In this document: positions 35,634 through 43,591 of the stretch, in pieces
How positions within the stretch are numbered: position 1 is the stretch's first letter
Layout of the letters: each line of letters begins with the position of its first letter
Assembly: GCF_030246925.1 (NCBI RefSeq)
Contig: NZ_CP126740.1
Location: 2,170,001-2,234,000, forward strand
DNA: 64,000 nucleotides
Source: Microbacterium sp. zg-Y625
GTDB taxonomy: Bacteria > Actinomycetota > Actinomycetes > Actinomycetales > Microbacteriaceae
Direction of reading: 5' to 3'
The notes under the pieces: model-generated
What the model was told of the DNA's origin: nothing
Database searches by the model: none
The model's input: the letters and a program-made list of their open reading frames with translations, nothing else
Made by a program: the position numbers and the translations under genes

Positions 35634-36392
35634 GTGGCCACGAGAGTCCTCCTCCATTTCCATCCGGACTGGCCTTATCGCAGCACAACAGTTCTCGACG
35701 CCATGGCCTCGAGCGGTCGGTACCTCTCTCAGTTCGAGACCGGCACGTCCAACGGAGGTCTCACGGCTCATCCCGGCGGCGATCGCTGGCGATGGGAAAG
35801 CCGCCTCTTCAACGGCCGTTACGACACGACACCCGCTGACGCTCGCCCGGTGTACGGGGCGGTCGACCTCGGAGACATGCACGGAGCCGCCCCGCGATTC
35901 GGCTCAGCGTTCCTCCGCCTCGCGCCCGAGGCGTCTTCACGAGCGACATTCTGTTACCCCGATTCGGTGTTCGACCCGGACCGGATCGGGGGCGTGGATG
36001 ACCTGCCAGCGCTCGTCGAGCGGATGCTGTCCGACGACCTCGAGCCATTGGATCGCTATGTCGAGGCGCACGTCCACGGGGGCGTCACCTTCGCAAGGGA
36101 TGTCGAAGCGATCGTTCTCGACCCCTGTTACAGAGGAACGGCCGTTCATGCGGCCGCGGCGCGCCTTTCCGAGGTCGACTTCCATCCCGGCTTCAGAGTC
36201 AACACGGATGCGCTTGACCCCGGGTACCGAGGGCCGCGGTACGCAGCCCTCGCGGCATCCCTCGCGGATGAGTTGACTCCCGACGTCATCGGGGTCGCCG
36301 CCCGTTCAGGACTCCACCCCGCGCAATCGCTCAAGAAGGTGTGGCACTTGCTCGCACGGTATGGGCGGCGCGCAGACGACCGAGACAGCTAG
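35634..36392 (+). CDS. DUF3626 family protein
   Basis: A 252-residue protein matching the pattern of DUF3626: LHFHPDW at the N terminus, then GRYLSQFETGTSNGGL, GGDRWRWESRLF, RPVYGAVDL and AAPRFGSAFLRL. The many conserved Arg, His, Glu and Ser-Asn-Gly residues suggest an enzyme, but no activity is known to me. GTG 35634. It is the last ordinary-looking gene before the island and stands alone. Confidence 0.8.
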   Translation: MATRVLLHFHPDWPYRSTTVLDAMASSGRYLSQFETGTSNGGLTAHPGGDRWRWESRLFNGRYDTTPADARPVYGAVDLGDMHGAAPRFGSAFLRLAPEASSRATFCYPDSVFDPDRIGGVDDLPALVERMLSDDLEPLDRYVEAHVHGGVTFARDVEAIVLDPCYRGTAVHAAAARLSEVDFHPGFRVNTDALDPGYRGPRYAALAASLADELTPDVIGVAARSGLHPAQSLKKVWHLLARYGRRADDRDS

Positions 36393-36448
36393 CCGCCCGA
36401 AGACGATCAGGTAGGGCGCCCAGCGCTACACCTGACGCAGTTGGAGCG

Positions 36449-36500
36449 TGACCCGGTTTCCTGGACAGTTCGCGTGCCTTGATCATGCCGCAATTTCAGC
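36449..36500 (-). mobile_element. Terminal 52 bp of an IS3-type element, left bracket
   Basis: Read on the minus strand this segment ends a transposase with AEIAA-stop and finishes in an IS terminus starting TGACCCGGTTTCC on the plus strand. It is an inverted, near-identical version of the 3' end of the decayed IS at 41868-42271: both contain GCGGCATGATCA and end in the same TGACCC terminus. The rest of this copy is missing. Confidence 0.85.
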
Positions 36501-36604
36501 GAAGACCCGAGCAGCTGTTGTCGCGGACCGCCGCGCTCGCGCGCGGGATCGCGAAGCACCAAACCGGGCCATCGGATGTCGTCGCTGCTGGATAGAGTCC
36601 GAGC

Positions 36605-37012
36605 ATGGTTTCGTATACGGCACTCACAGACCGTTCGGCGGTTCTTTGGGCACTTGAGAAGTTCGATCGCATCGGACGGGAGGCGTTTCTCGCCGAGTAT
36701 CGCTACCGCGAGTCACTCGACTATTACCTCGTTCACGAAGGACGGCACTACGACACCAAACCAGTATTTGCCGCCGCGTACAAGCGGCAGCACGGGCACG
36801 CGGCAACCGGCGTCCAAGGCGGCAAGGCTGCGGCCGCGAGACGCCTGAAAGAGTTGGGATTTGTCATCACTGAACCCAGCCATCCCAGCCCACGAAACCA
36901 ACGAACGCACCGAGCCCGAGGCGCAGAAGTGGCGGCGTCACAGAGCGCCGTCTGCCCCAGATGCTTCACGGTACTTGCGGTGAGCGGCGCTTGCTCACAT
37001 TGCGTCGACTAG
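36605..37012 (+). CDS. Stand-alone ScoMcrA-type head domain protein with zinc ribbon
   Basis: A 135-residue protein. Residues about 5-95 match the N-terminal head domain of ScoMcrA-type (type IV) restriction enzymes: DRSAVLWALEKFDRIGREAF, then YYLVHEGRHYDTKPVFAAAY and GGKAAAARRLKELGF. Instead of the usual SRA and HNH parts there is a basic linker and a C-terminal zinc ribbon, CPRC-x9-CSHC. With no nuclease of its own, it may target or assist another protein. ATG 36605, no strong ribosome site. It converges 9 bp from a small PD-(D/E)XK gene. Confidence 0.75.
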   Translation: MVSYTALTDRSAVLWALEKFDRIGREAFLAEYRYRESLDYYLVHEGRHYDTKPVFAAAYKRQHGHAATGVQGGKAAAARRLKELGFVITEPSHPSPRNQRTHRARGAEVAASQSAVCPRCFTVLAVSGACSHCVD

Positions 37013-37021
37013 TAGCGTCCT

Positions 37022-37525
37022 TTAAGCCCCGGTCGACGATCGCGGAGACTCCGAGCGCAGGGCCTCGTACGCGGAGCGAAATGCCGCAGTCACGTCCCGG
37101 CCATTCTCCCGAGCGCGTGCCGTCGCGAGCCTAGGCCCGCTCGCATGCGCAGATACAAGAGACCGGAGCTCCTGCGCCTCGTATTCCCTGGCCCAGTCGA
37201 GATCGTTCGTCGCTCGGTCAAACCGAACACACACGGCCAGATCGATGTCGAGGGTTCGGAACTGAAAGATCCGCTCAACCCCGCGTGGAAGGGTGCGCGT
37301 CTTGACTTGCACCCGCCGGCTCTGCGCATCGAGGAGGTCGTATCCCTTCGTACCGGGCGCGGGCAACGTGCCGCCGTAGACCGCAAGCGCGAGCGCCTCG
37401 CCTACCTCGCCCTGGATGCTTCCAGACGTTCGAGATACACCGCGGCGCGCGAATTCTTGCCCTATCCGCGCGTGAAGCTCGAACAATTCAGCGGTCGTGA
37501 AGTCGCTCAGGTCAACGGTGCTCAT
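37022..37525 (-). CDS. Small PD-(D/E)XK-like protein (DUF6998-like)
   Basis: A 167-residue protein with the core of a restriction-endonuclease-like fold: GEVGEALAL (Glu near residue 43), KGYDLLD (Asp63) and VQVKTR (Lys75). It resembles the family I recall as DUF6998. It probably binds or cuts nucleic acid. ATG 37525 is taken as the start; an in-frame start near 37588 is possible. It lies 90 bp downstream of mcrC on the same strand and could be part of that operon. Confidence 0.7.
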   Translation of the reverse strand: MSTVDLSDFTTAELFELHARIGQEFARRGVSRTSGSIQGEVGEALALAVYGGTLPAPGTKGYDLLDAQSRRVQVKTRTLPRGVERIFQFRTLDIDLAVCVRFDRATNDLDWAREYEAQELRSLVSAHASGPRLATARARENGRDVTAAFRSAYEALRSESPRSSTGA

Positions 37526-37615
37526 GAACGGCAACCTACCCTCACACCACCCATTGCGATGACCGGTTGAATCCGCCAAGGGGTTCATCGGCAAATAGAC
37601 CCCTGGTGCACCTGG

Positions 37616-38818
37616 CTAATTGCCTTTCGACGGCCCCACGTCAGCCGTAAGCACTGCGGTGAGGTCGGCAACGCCAGATTCCACCTGTTCAATCGTCCCG
37701 TTGAGCGGGAGCGCATGGACATGGACGTGGACGCCTACCGCTGGAACGTCGAGAACTCGCGCGACGACATCGCCTGAGACATAGATGAGGTGTGCGGTCG
37801 GAACGTGCAGAGCGAGCGCGTACGCGACCGCCTGATAGACGTCGCCATTCGGCACCGACCCCTGCCCATCACCGAGCACCTTGTACTTGGTGTCTGCGAC
37901 CGTAAGAGGAGTTCCGCCACGCGATATTACGATGTCTGGTCGGAGCGCGACCGCTCGATCTGTGTCCAGCCACCAGCGTCGATCCTGCGCGCTAACGTCG
38001 AGCCCAACATTCGCAAGGTTCGACCGAAGTCGATTCGCGATGTACCCCTCGAAGACAGCCGCCATGTCGACAAGGAACGTTCCGCCGATAGCGGCTCCCG
38101 CGCGATGCGTCCACGAGACGGCTTCGAGGATCACCCGTGCGAGCCGCAGCGGAGCGGCGTAGTGCTGGTTGAGACGGTGCAGGCGAACCTCGGGAAGCGG
38201 GAGGCCTCGTGGCAACGACTCGACGTCCGCAAAGAGCACCTGCATCGCCTTGAAGCTGTGGCCGAGCGCATCCGTTACGCCAGCGAGCCGACCAAGTACG
38301 CGAAGGGCGGTCCGCAAGATGCGGTTCTCGTCGATGTCCTCTGTGAAGTCATCGAAGTCGATCTCAATGGGCAGCGGGATGCCTGGCCGCTTGCCGAGCT
38401 GACGCGGGATATCCCACCGACCTCGCACGACCGAGGCTGAATCCTGAACGCTTCGGTAGCCTTTCAGCAGCCCCCGCCGCGTCGCCTCATCAAGCGCGAC
38501 GATGAACGCCCGGGCGATTGCCACCGGGATCGACGCATCGGCGCCGTAGGCGGTCTCGCTGGGGCCGAGGCGGAGTTGAAGCCCCCCAAGGGACGCCATG
38601 AACACAATGTTCTCGAGCGGCGTCTTGGGCACGACACGGAGTTCGCAGCCCGCAACCACCGCGACTCCGACCTTCCCCACGTCAGTTATCCGCCACCTCC
38701 CCACGACGGGAGTCGGCGTGACCCGACAGAATCGCAAGTCCTGCAATTGCATCGCCTGTTCGAGGGTCAGGTCGACGAAGCTCTCGCCCTTCTCTCGGAT
38801 GAAAATGCGTTCGGCCAT
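37616..38818 (-). CDS. mcrC: McrC, nuclease subunit of McrBC type IV restriction system
   Basis: A 400-residue McrC-like protein with an N-terminal beta domain that contacts McrB and a C-terminal PD-(D/E)XK nuclease. The catalytic pattern is LRPDIVI (Asp near 294) followed by ADTKYK (Asp and Lys near 309-311). McrBC cuts DNA bearing modified cytosines after GTP- or ATP-driven translocation. It begins 8 bp after mcrB, so the two are co-transcribed. Confidence 0.93.
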   Translation of the reverse strand: MAERIFIREKGESFVDLTLEQAMQLQDLRFCRVTPTPVVGRWRITDVGKVGVAVVAGCELRVVPKTPLENIVFMASLGGLQLRLGPSETAYGADASIPVAIARAFIVALDEATRRGLLKGYRSVQDSASVVRGRWDIPRQLGKRPGIPLPIEIDFDDFTEDIDENRILRTALRVLGRLAGVTDALGHSFKAMQVLFADVESLPRGLPLPEVRLHRLNQHYAAPLRLARVILEAVSWTHRAGAAIGGTFLVDMAAVFEGYIANRLRSNLANVGLDVSAQDRRWWLDTDRAVALRPDIVISRGGTPLTVADTKYKVLGDGQGSVPNGDVYQAVAYALALHVPTAHLIYVSGDVVARVLDVPAVGVHVHVHALPLNGTIEQVESGVADLTAVLTADVGPSKGN

Positions 38819-38826
38819 TGCCGCAA

Positions 38827-41016
38827 TCAGATCGACTCTGCCGTTGCCGAGTCGTCCGTCGCGGCGATCTCAGCGGCGCCGGGTCCGGGCTGGAGGGCGG
38901 CGAGCAGCGAATCGAGCGAAAACCGAGACGCGACGTCGACACCTGTGCCCAGATGACGTTCCTCCAGAAGCGGGAGCAGGTTCTCGGTCCAGATCGCTGC
39001 CAGGTCGTGCGCTGTGAGTTTCTCCGAGCGAAGCAGGTAGCTCGGGCCGATCCGATCCTCACGCTCCCGAATCCGGGCGTTCAGCTCTGCGAACAGGGCC
39101 GGCAACGCGAACCTCTGCGGATGGTCTTCAACCCATCGATCAAGGATCCCTGCGACCGGAGCGACATCCGGATGGAGTTCGAAAAAGGAGAAGCGCCTGC
39201 GCATTGCCGAGTCGAGGAGCGCGATGGAGCGGTCAGCCGTGTTCATCGTGCCGATGATGAGGACGTTTTGCGGAAGCGAGAAGGTATCGCCACCATCAGT
39301 GCCCGAACCGGCGTAGAGAAGATCGATTGCCTCATCGCGATACTCGAGCAGGTAGTACAGCTCACCGAACACCTTGGACAGGTTCGCCCTATTTATCTCA
39401 TCGATCAGGAGAACGTGGGCGACATCGGGGTCTCTGCGCGCGTCCTCGGCGATGCGGCTCAGCGGCCCCTTCGCGAGTTCGAAGACGAGCTGTCCGTTCT
39501 TCTCGCGCGGTCGGTAGCCGGCGAAGAAGTCCTCGTACGTGTAAGAGGGATGGAACTGGATGCGACGGGCAGCGTCTGGTCGGCCAGTGATCGCATCGGT
39601 CAGAGCCTTGGCGACGAATGTTTTGCCGGTGCCCGGCGGTCCGTAGAGGATCACTTGGCCGCGCCGGTGGAGCGCGTTCACGACCCGCGCGATCCAGTCA
39701 GCATCCAGGTTGAGCGTATCGCTCAGACTCGCGACATCGATTTGGCTTGGAATGAAGCCGCGCGGGTCGGTTAGTACGTCATCACCCTCGTCATCCTCAC
39801 CGTCCTTCGTGAGGGTGGCCGGGTCAGGAAGTGGCTGCGGTTGCGTGTCGGGGTGCCATCGATCTCGCAGCGGGCTCGCGTAGAAATTGACCGGCTTGCC
39901 GCTCTTCAGCTGCAGCGCGATCACGATCCGTCGAAGATCATCATCGGCGTCGTCACCGAACTGCCCACCGATCTCGCCGATGAACGCCTCACGGATACGT
40001 TGACGGTGATCTTCTGACACGATCGGCCCGAAGAAACCCGGGTGCACGAGATACATCAGCGCATATCGCTGGGTCGGGAACGCGTCACCATCCACCGACA
40101 GCACGAACGCTCGCCACGCGCGCGCATCGCCGAGCACTCGCTCCTGAGCGTCCGTATCGAGGTCGACCCAAGCTTTCGCGAGATTAATGATGATCGTCAC
40201 CGCATGATTGATGCGTGACATCATTCCCGTGCCAGGGTTGAACGCTCCGCCGCCGAACGCCTCGTCGAACACGGTGGGGATCGACACGGGGTGCTCCATG
40301 AGTTCGAGGACGGCCTGCACCTTCTCGGTCTTCTTGGCATGCCCCATCACTGAAGCGATCGGCAGGACCTGGAGGGCGACAATCTCGGCCATCAGGAGCT
40401 TGACCGCATCCGTTTGATCCCTGAGCTGAATCGCGAGGTTCTCGACGAAGTTTTTGCCCTCGACCTTCGACGATGTAGTCCACTTCGCGTGAAGCGCGGA
40501 CACCGTTTCGACATTCCAAATCGATTGCGCAGGGCTGAAGACCGACCCCCCGTTCTGCAGCCCTTCCTCCACCCACGAGCGAGCCGCCAGCAAGAGCTTC
40601 CGTTGAGCTGCGTCCGCAGATACCCAAACACTCGGAAGCGCTTCCTCGATGCTCGCCTGCAGTTCGAGGCGTCCAACCGCATACAGCCGTTGGGCCTCGG
40701 CGAGCAGACCGTCGCCCGCGAACTCCTCGAGCGCCCGAATCCCTGCTTCGGTGATGGCCCACTTTCCCGAGCCGTCCGGGTGCTTTCGCAACCAGCCAGC
40801 TGCCACCAGGTAGGCGCTCGCCCAGCGCCAGTCGGTCTCGCCCCGACGGAGTCCACGGGAGTTCAGCTCCGTCTCGTGGTCTGTGAGCGGGACTGCACGC
40901 TCTGCGTCCGACCAGACGTCGCTGATCGGCACGTACTCGCCCTGGGGTGCCGTCATGGCCAAGTATTCAAGCCCTGCTCGCACTCGCGCCGCACGACGCA
41001 CGTTCGTCTCTGCCAT
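38827..41016 (-). CDS. mcrB: McrB-type AAA+ ATPase of type IV restriction system
   Basis: A 729-residue protein. The C-terminal AAA+ motor has Walker A GPPGTGKT (about residue 458), Walker B VLLIDEINRANLSKVFGE and the McrB hallmark TMNTADRS (about 592). The N-terminal 120 residues contain a winged-helix segment like the Mrr N-terminal domain (KWAITEAGIRALEEF). The middle 300 residues replace the short DNA-binding domain of E. coli McrB and I do not recognise them; they probably decide which modified DNA is seen. ATG 41016 with AGGAGA upstream. First gene of the mcrB-mcrC unit. Confidence 0.92.
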   Translation of the reverse strand: MAETNVRRAARVRAGLEYLAMTAPQGEYVPISDVWSDAERAVPLTDHETELNSRGLRRGETDWRWASAYLVAAGWLRKHPDGSGKWAITEAGIRALEEFAGDGLLAEAQRLYAVGRLELQASIEEALPSVWVSADAAQRKLLLAARSWVEEGLQNGGSVFSPAQSIWNVETVSALHAKWTTSSKVEGKNFVENLAIQLRDQTDAVKLLMAEIVALQVLPIASVMGHAKKTEKVQAVLELMEHPVSIPTVFDEAFGGGAFNPGTGMMSRINHAVTIIINLAKAWVDLDTDAQERVLGDARAWRAFVLSVDGDAFPTQRYALMYLVHPGFFGPIVSEDHRQRIREAFIGEIGGQFGDDADDDLRRIVIALQLKSGKPVNFYASPLRDRWHPDTQPQPLPDPATLTKDGEDDEGDDVLTDPRGFIPSQIDVASLSDTLNLDADWIARVVNALHRRGQVILYGPPGTGKTFVAKALTDAITGRPDAARRIQFHPSYTYEDFFAGYRPREKNGQLVFELAKGPLSRIAEDARRDPDVAHVLLIDEINRANLSKVFGELYYLLEYRDEAIDLLYAGSGTDGGDTFSLPQNVLIIGTMNTADRSIALLDSAMRRRFSFFELHPDVAPVAGILDRWVEDHPQRFALPALFAELNARIREREDRIGPSYLLRSEKLTAHDLAAIWTENLLPLLEERHLGTGVDVASRFSLDSLLAALQPGPGAAEIAATDDSATAESI

Positions 41017-41216
41017 CGGTTCTCCTGACTCCACTGTCCCGTTTGAGTCTAGGGAGCGCCCCGACACTGCCGCTGATGGCGCGCACCACATCGGAGTGGG
41101 GTACCGATATCCCACGCAGGCCCCTCGCACGGAGTTCCGGCGTCGCGTCGATTCCCCCCGCACGGCGCGCCGCGACATCGCGAAAGCGCCCAGGTCTCGG
41201 CATCCTCGCGATGCCG

Positions 41217-41390
41217 TCAGTCCTCGGGCCGGCGGCGCAGCCGTTTGGTGTCGGTGCGCTGCTTCTTCGCGGTCAGTCGCCGTTCCTTCGCACCCCGGGT
41301 CGACTTCGTGGGTCGCCGAGGCGCGGCGGGCGCGCGCACTGCCTTGGCGACCAGCGCGGCCAGCCGCTCACGGGCGGCATCCCAGTTGCG
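41217..41390 (-). pseudogene. arfB: 3' remnant of arfB (peptidyl-tRNA hydrolase, ribosome rescue)
   Basis: About 57 codons match the C terminus of ArfB/YaeJ: DAARERLAALVAKAV, then RRPTKSTRGAKERRLTAKKQ and KRLRRRPED. That covers the linker and basic tail that enters the ribosomal mRNA channel. The catalytic GGQ domain (about 80 residues) is absent upstream, where the frame becomes unrelated. This is a truncated gene left beside the restriction genes, and it contains a backbone-type GGCATCC heptamer. Confidence 0.8.
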
Positions 41391-41584
41391 GGCCGGGCGC
41401 GGGGCTCTGACGCGGTTATCGTCATCACTCCCCCGACCAGCCGACCGGGCGGCCGCGGATGGGCCCGCTCGGGCAGATGCGGCGTCAGCGGCGCAGCGTT
41501 GGAACGCTATGTTGGGGCAGGCTGCATTCGCATCGCTGAGCGTGGAATGCCGCACCGCGTTGCGCCGACACAAAGGAGCGAACT

Positions 41585-41806
41585 GTGAAGGTTTTCGGAA
41601 TAGTACTGATCACGTTGGGCTCGCTATTTGCCGCGGCAGCGAGCGGAATCTTGGCTCTCGTTGGCATGGCGGGGACTCCCCTCACTATCCCGCACGTAGG
41701 GTTGATCTACTTCTTGATCTTCTGGAACTTGCTGGTGCTCGCGACCGGGCTAGTGTTCTTCTCCGTCGCGCGGCGTCGATCCGTCACAGGGACGAGCGGC
41801 GCCTGA
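41585..41806 (+). CDS. Small two-helix membrane protein
   Basis: A 73-residue protein with two hydrophobic helices (residues 3-28 and 36-62) and a short basic tail. The GTG at 41585 has AAGGAG at ideal spacing, which supports it as a real gene. It sits between the arfB remnant and a decayed transposase. No family recognised. Confidence 0.6.
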   Translation: MKVFGIVLITLGSLFAAAASGILALVGMAGTPLTIPHVGLIYFLIFWNLLVLATGLVFFSVARRRSVTGTSGA

Positions 41807-41867
41807 AGCTGGCGACCGCCGACCGATGTGCGGATGATGGTCGGCGGACCTACGAAGATGAGCCGCG

Positions 41868-42271
41868 CAGAGTCGTCGACGCGCTCGAGATGGCCCGCTG
41901 GCGACGCCGCCCCGAGCCCGGAACCGTGGTTCATGCGGACCGAGGAGCGTAATACACCAGCTGGCTCTTCGGCCACCGACTCCGCCAAGCCGGGCTGCTC
42001 GGATCGATGGGCAGAGTCGCCTCAAGCGTCGATAATGCCCTCACCGAGAGCTTTTGGTCGACGATGCAGCGCGAGCTACTGGATCGCACGTCCTGGGACT
42101 CAAGGACGCAACTCGCGTCGGCCATGTTCGAGTGGATCGAGGGGTTCTACAACCCTCGCCGCCGGCACTCCGCCCTCGATTACCTCAGCCCCGCCGACTA
42201 CGAAGCCCTTCACACCGCCGCCGAGATCGCGGCATGATCAACACCCAAGAACCGTCCGGGAAACCGGGTCA
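41868..42271 (+). pseudogene. Decayed IS3-family transposase C-terminal part with IS end
   Basis: Read in one frame this gives the C-terminal third of an IS3-type DDE transposase: VVDALEMARWRRRPEPGT, HADRG, YTSWLFGHRLRQAGL, DNALTESFWSTMQREL (with the catalytic Glu) and FYNPRRRHSALDYLSP. A TAA at 41950-41952 replaces the codon after HADRGA, and everything upstream of about 41868 is missing. After the stop at 42237 the element runs to its terminus at 42271 (GGGTCA), the mirror of the remnant at 36449. Confidence 0.88.
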
Positions 42272-42426
42272 TGCTCCCCGCACTTCGAGCGAGAGCTGAA
42301 GTGCGTCCCAGCGCTTACTGGGATCGTTGGAGGGCCAATCGACTTGCGGTAAACCCGGCGAGTCAGTAATCGACCAGATGAGCGGTACGTTCGTCATCAG
42401 GGTGCGACGCGCCTGGGGAGGAGTCC

Positions 42427-43215
42427 GTGTTGGGCAAGCAGAGCGCGAGGAAGCGCGCAGCCCGTGAGGCCGCCGCTTCCCCTCAACGGCCGACGGTAGT
42501 CTTCGGCCCATCAGCACCGGCCGATGCCGAAGCGATTCTTGATCTCTCGCGCACCAGGTTGCCGGTAGCCTTGCCCTTGATCGAGAGGTACGCCGAGGGC
42601 AGGCCATCCCCTTTCGAACCGCGGGTTGCGCGCGAACTGCTGCTCGAGTTCTCTGTCGCGCGAATCGACGGCCGGGTCGTTGGATACGCCTACAAACAGC
42701 CCTTCCCGCGACCCGGCGGCCAGGGGTATGAGCCGGAAGTGGCCAACTTGGTGTTCCTTGCGGCCAACGTAGGCCGGTCCGGTCTTGGTATCGGCAATGG
42801 GTTGCTCCGCGAGTGCGCCGTACGAGCGAAGGCTACGGGCGCCAAGTTGATCACTGCCCACGTGCCCACCGAGGCGATCACCCTGTACGAGCGGGCCGGG
42901 TGGACCGTGCTCGCAGCGGACCGGGGCCTCGCCTGGCAGCTTCCGGGTGGGATCCTCTATGGCGACTACCCGAAGGCCGCCTTGCCTTTCCCGCACCTTG
43001 CATACAAGCAGCTCGGCCAAATCTCCTACGCGTTCGACTTCGCCAACGATGGCAGCGCCCCCGTCCATCAGGCCACCCAAGAGCTCCGTCGTCAGGTCCG
43101 TGCGGGAGAGATCGACGAGCGAATGGTGAGCGATATCGCCCGCCGCCAGATAGCGATCTCTGCGCAGATCGGAACCAGCTTCGGCCCCGGCGCCACACCC
43201 GTCCGTCGCTTCTAA
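42427..43215 (+). CDS. GNAT-family N-acetyltransferase
   Basis: A 262-residue protein. A GNAT domain occupies about residues 25-170: EVANLVFLAANVGRSGLGIGNGLLRECA is the acetyl-CoA strand and loop, and ITLYERAGWTVLA is the C-terminal strand-helix. An extension of about 90 residues of unknown role follows. The GTG at 42427 has GGGGAGGAG upstream. It lies just outside the right IS bracket and is followed by its own terminator, so it is a single unit. The substrate is unknown. Confidence 0.8.
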   Translation: MLGKQSARKRAAREAAASPQRPTVVFGPSAPADAEAILDLSRTRLPVALPLIERYAEGRPSPFEPRVARELLLEFSVARIDGRVVGYAYKQPFPRPGGQGYEPEVANLVFLAANVGRSGLGIGNGLLRECAVRAKATGAKLITAHVPTEAITLYERAGWTVLAADRGLAWQLPGGILYGDYPKAALPFPHLAYKQLGQISYAFDFANDGSAPVHQATQELRRQVRAGEIDERMVSDIARRQIAISAQIGTSFGPGATPVRRF

Positions 43216-43218
43216 ATG

Positions 43219-43254
43219 GATCTCCCCACGCGCTTACCGTGCGTAGGGGAGATC
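43219..43254 (+). terminator. Terminator hairpin after the GNAT gene
   Basis: Arms GATCTCCCC (43219-43227) and GGGGAGATC (43246-43254), with extra inner ACGC/GCGT pairing, starting 4 bp after the stop codon. Confidence 0.85.
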
Positions 43255-43591
43255 TTAGGGCTACCGCGGACGAATTCGCTTTCGATGCTTCACGGGCCGG
43301 GTGTTCACGCGGGCGCGTGGCGTGGCCGTGCCGAACCAACGACGATGACCAACGCAGCGGAACCTATGCCTCGCGCTCGTGGTTCAATCGGGCCGTAGCA
43401 TCGCCGAGAGCGAGCCCAAGACGCTTCGGACGGGTTGACGCCATCGGTATGTCTACGTCGTCGTGACAACGGACCATGGACAGCTTCGCGAACGCCGCGA
43501 TCGGAGACCCCCTCGCCACACTGTTCACGCATCTCCGGCTCGTACCTCCTGTTCATCGCGTTCCATCCTCGCTTGAAGAACGAAACGAAAG
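43255..43591. other. Gene-free stretch between GNAT gene and brxL
   Basis: About 340 bp with no believable gene in any frame and no clear repeat. brxL ends at 43592 from the other side. Nothing specific seen. Confidence 0.5.

Noticed and set aside
41245..41952. Open frame on the plus strand across the arfB remnant and the IS fragment
   Set aside because: It joins antisense arfB sequence with the start of the decayed transposase and ends at the internal TAA. No ribosome site or coherent protein.
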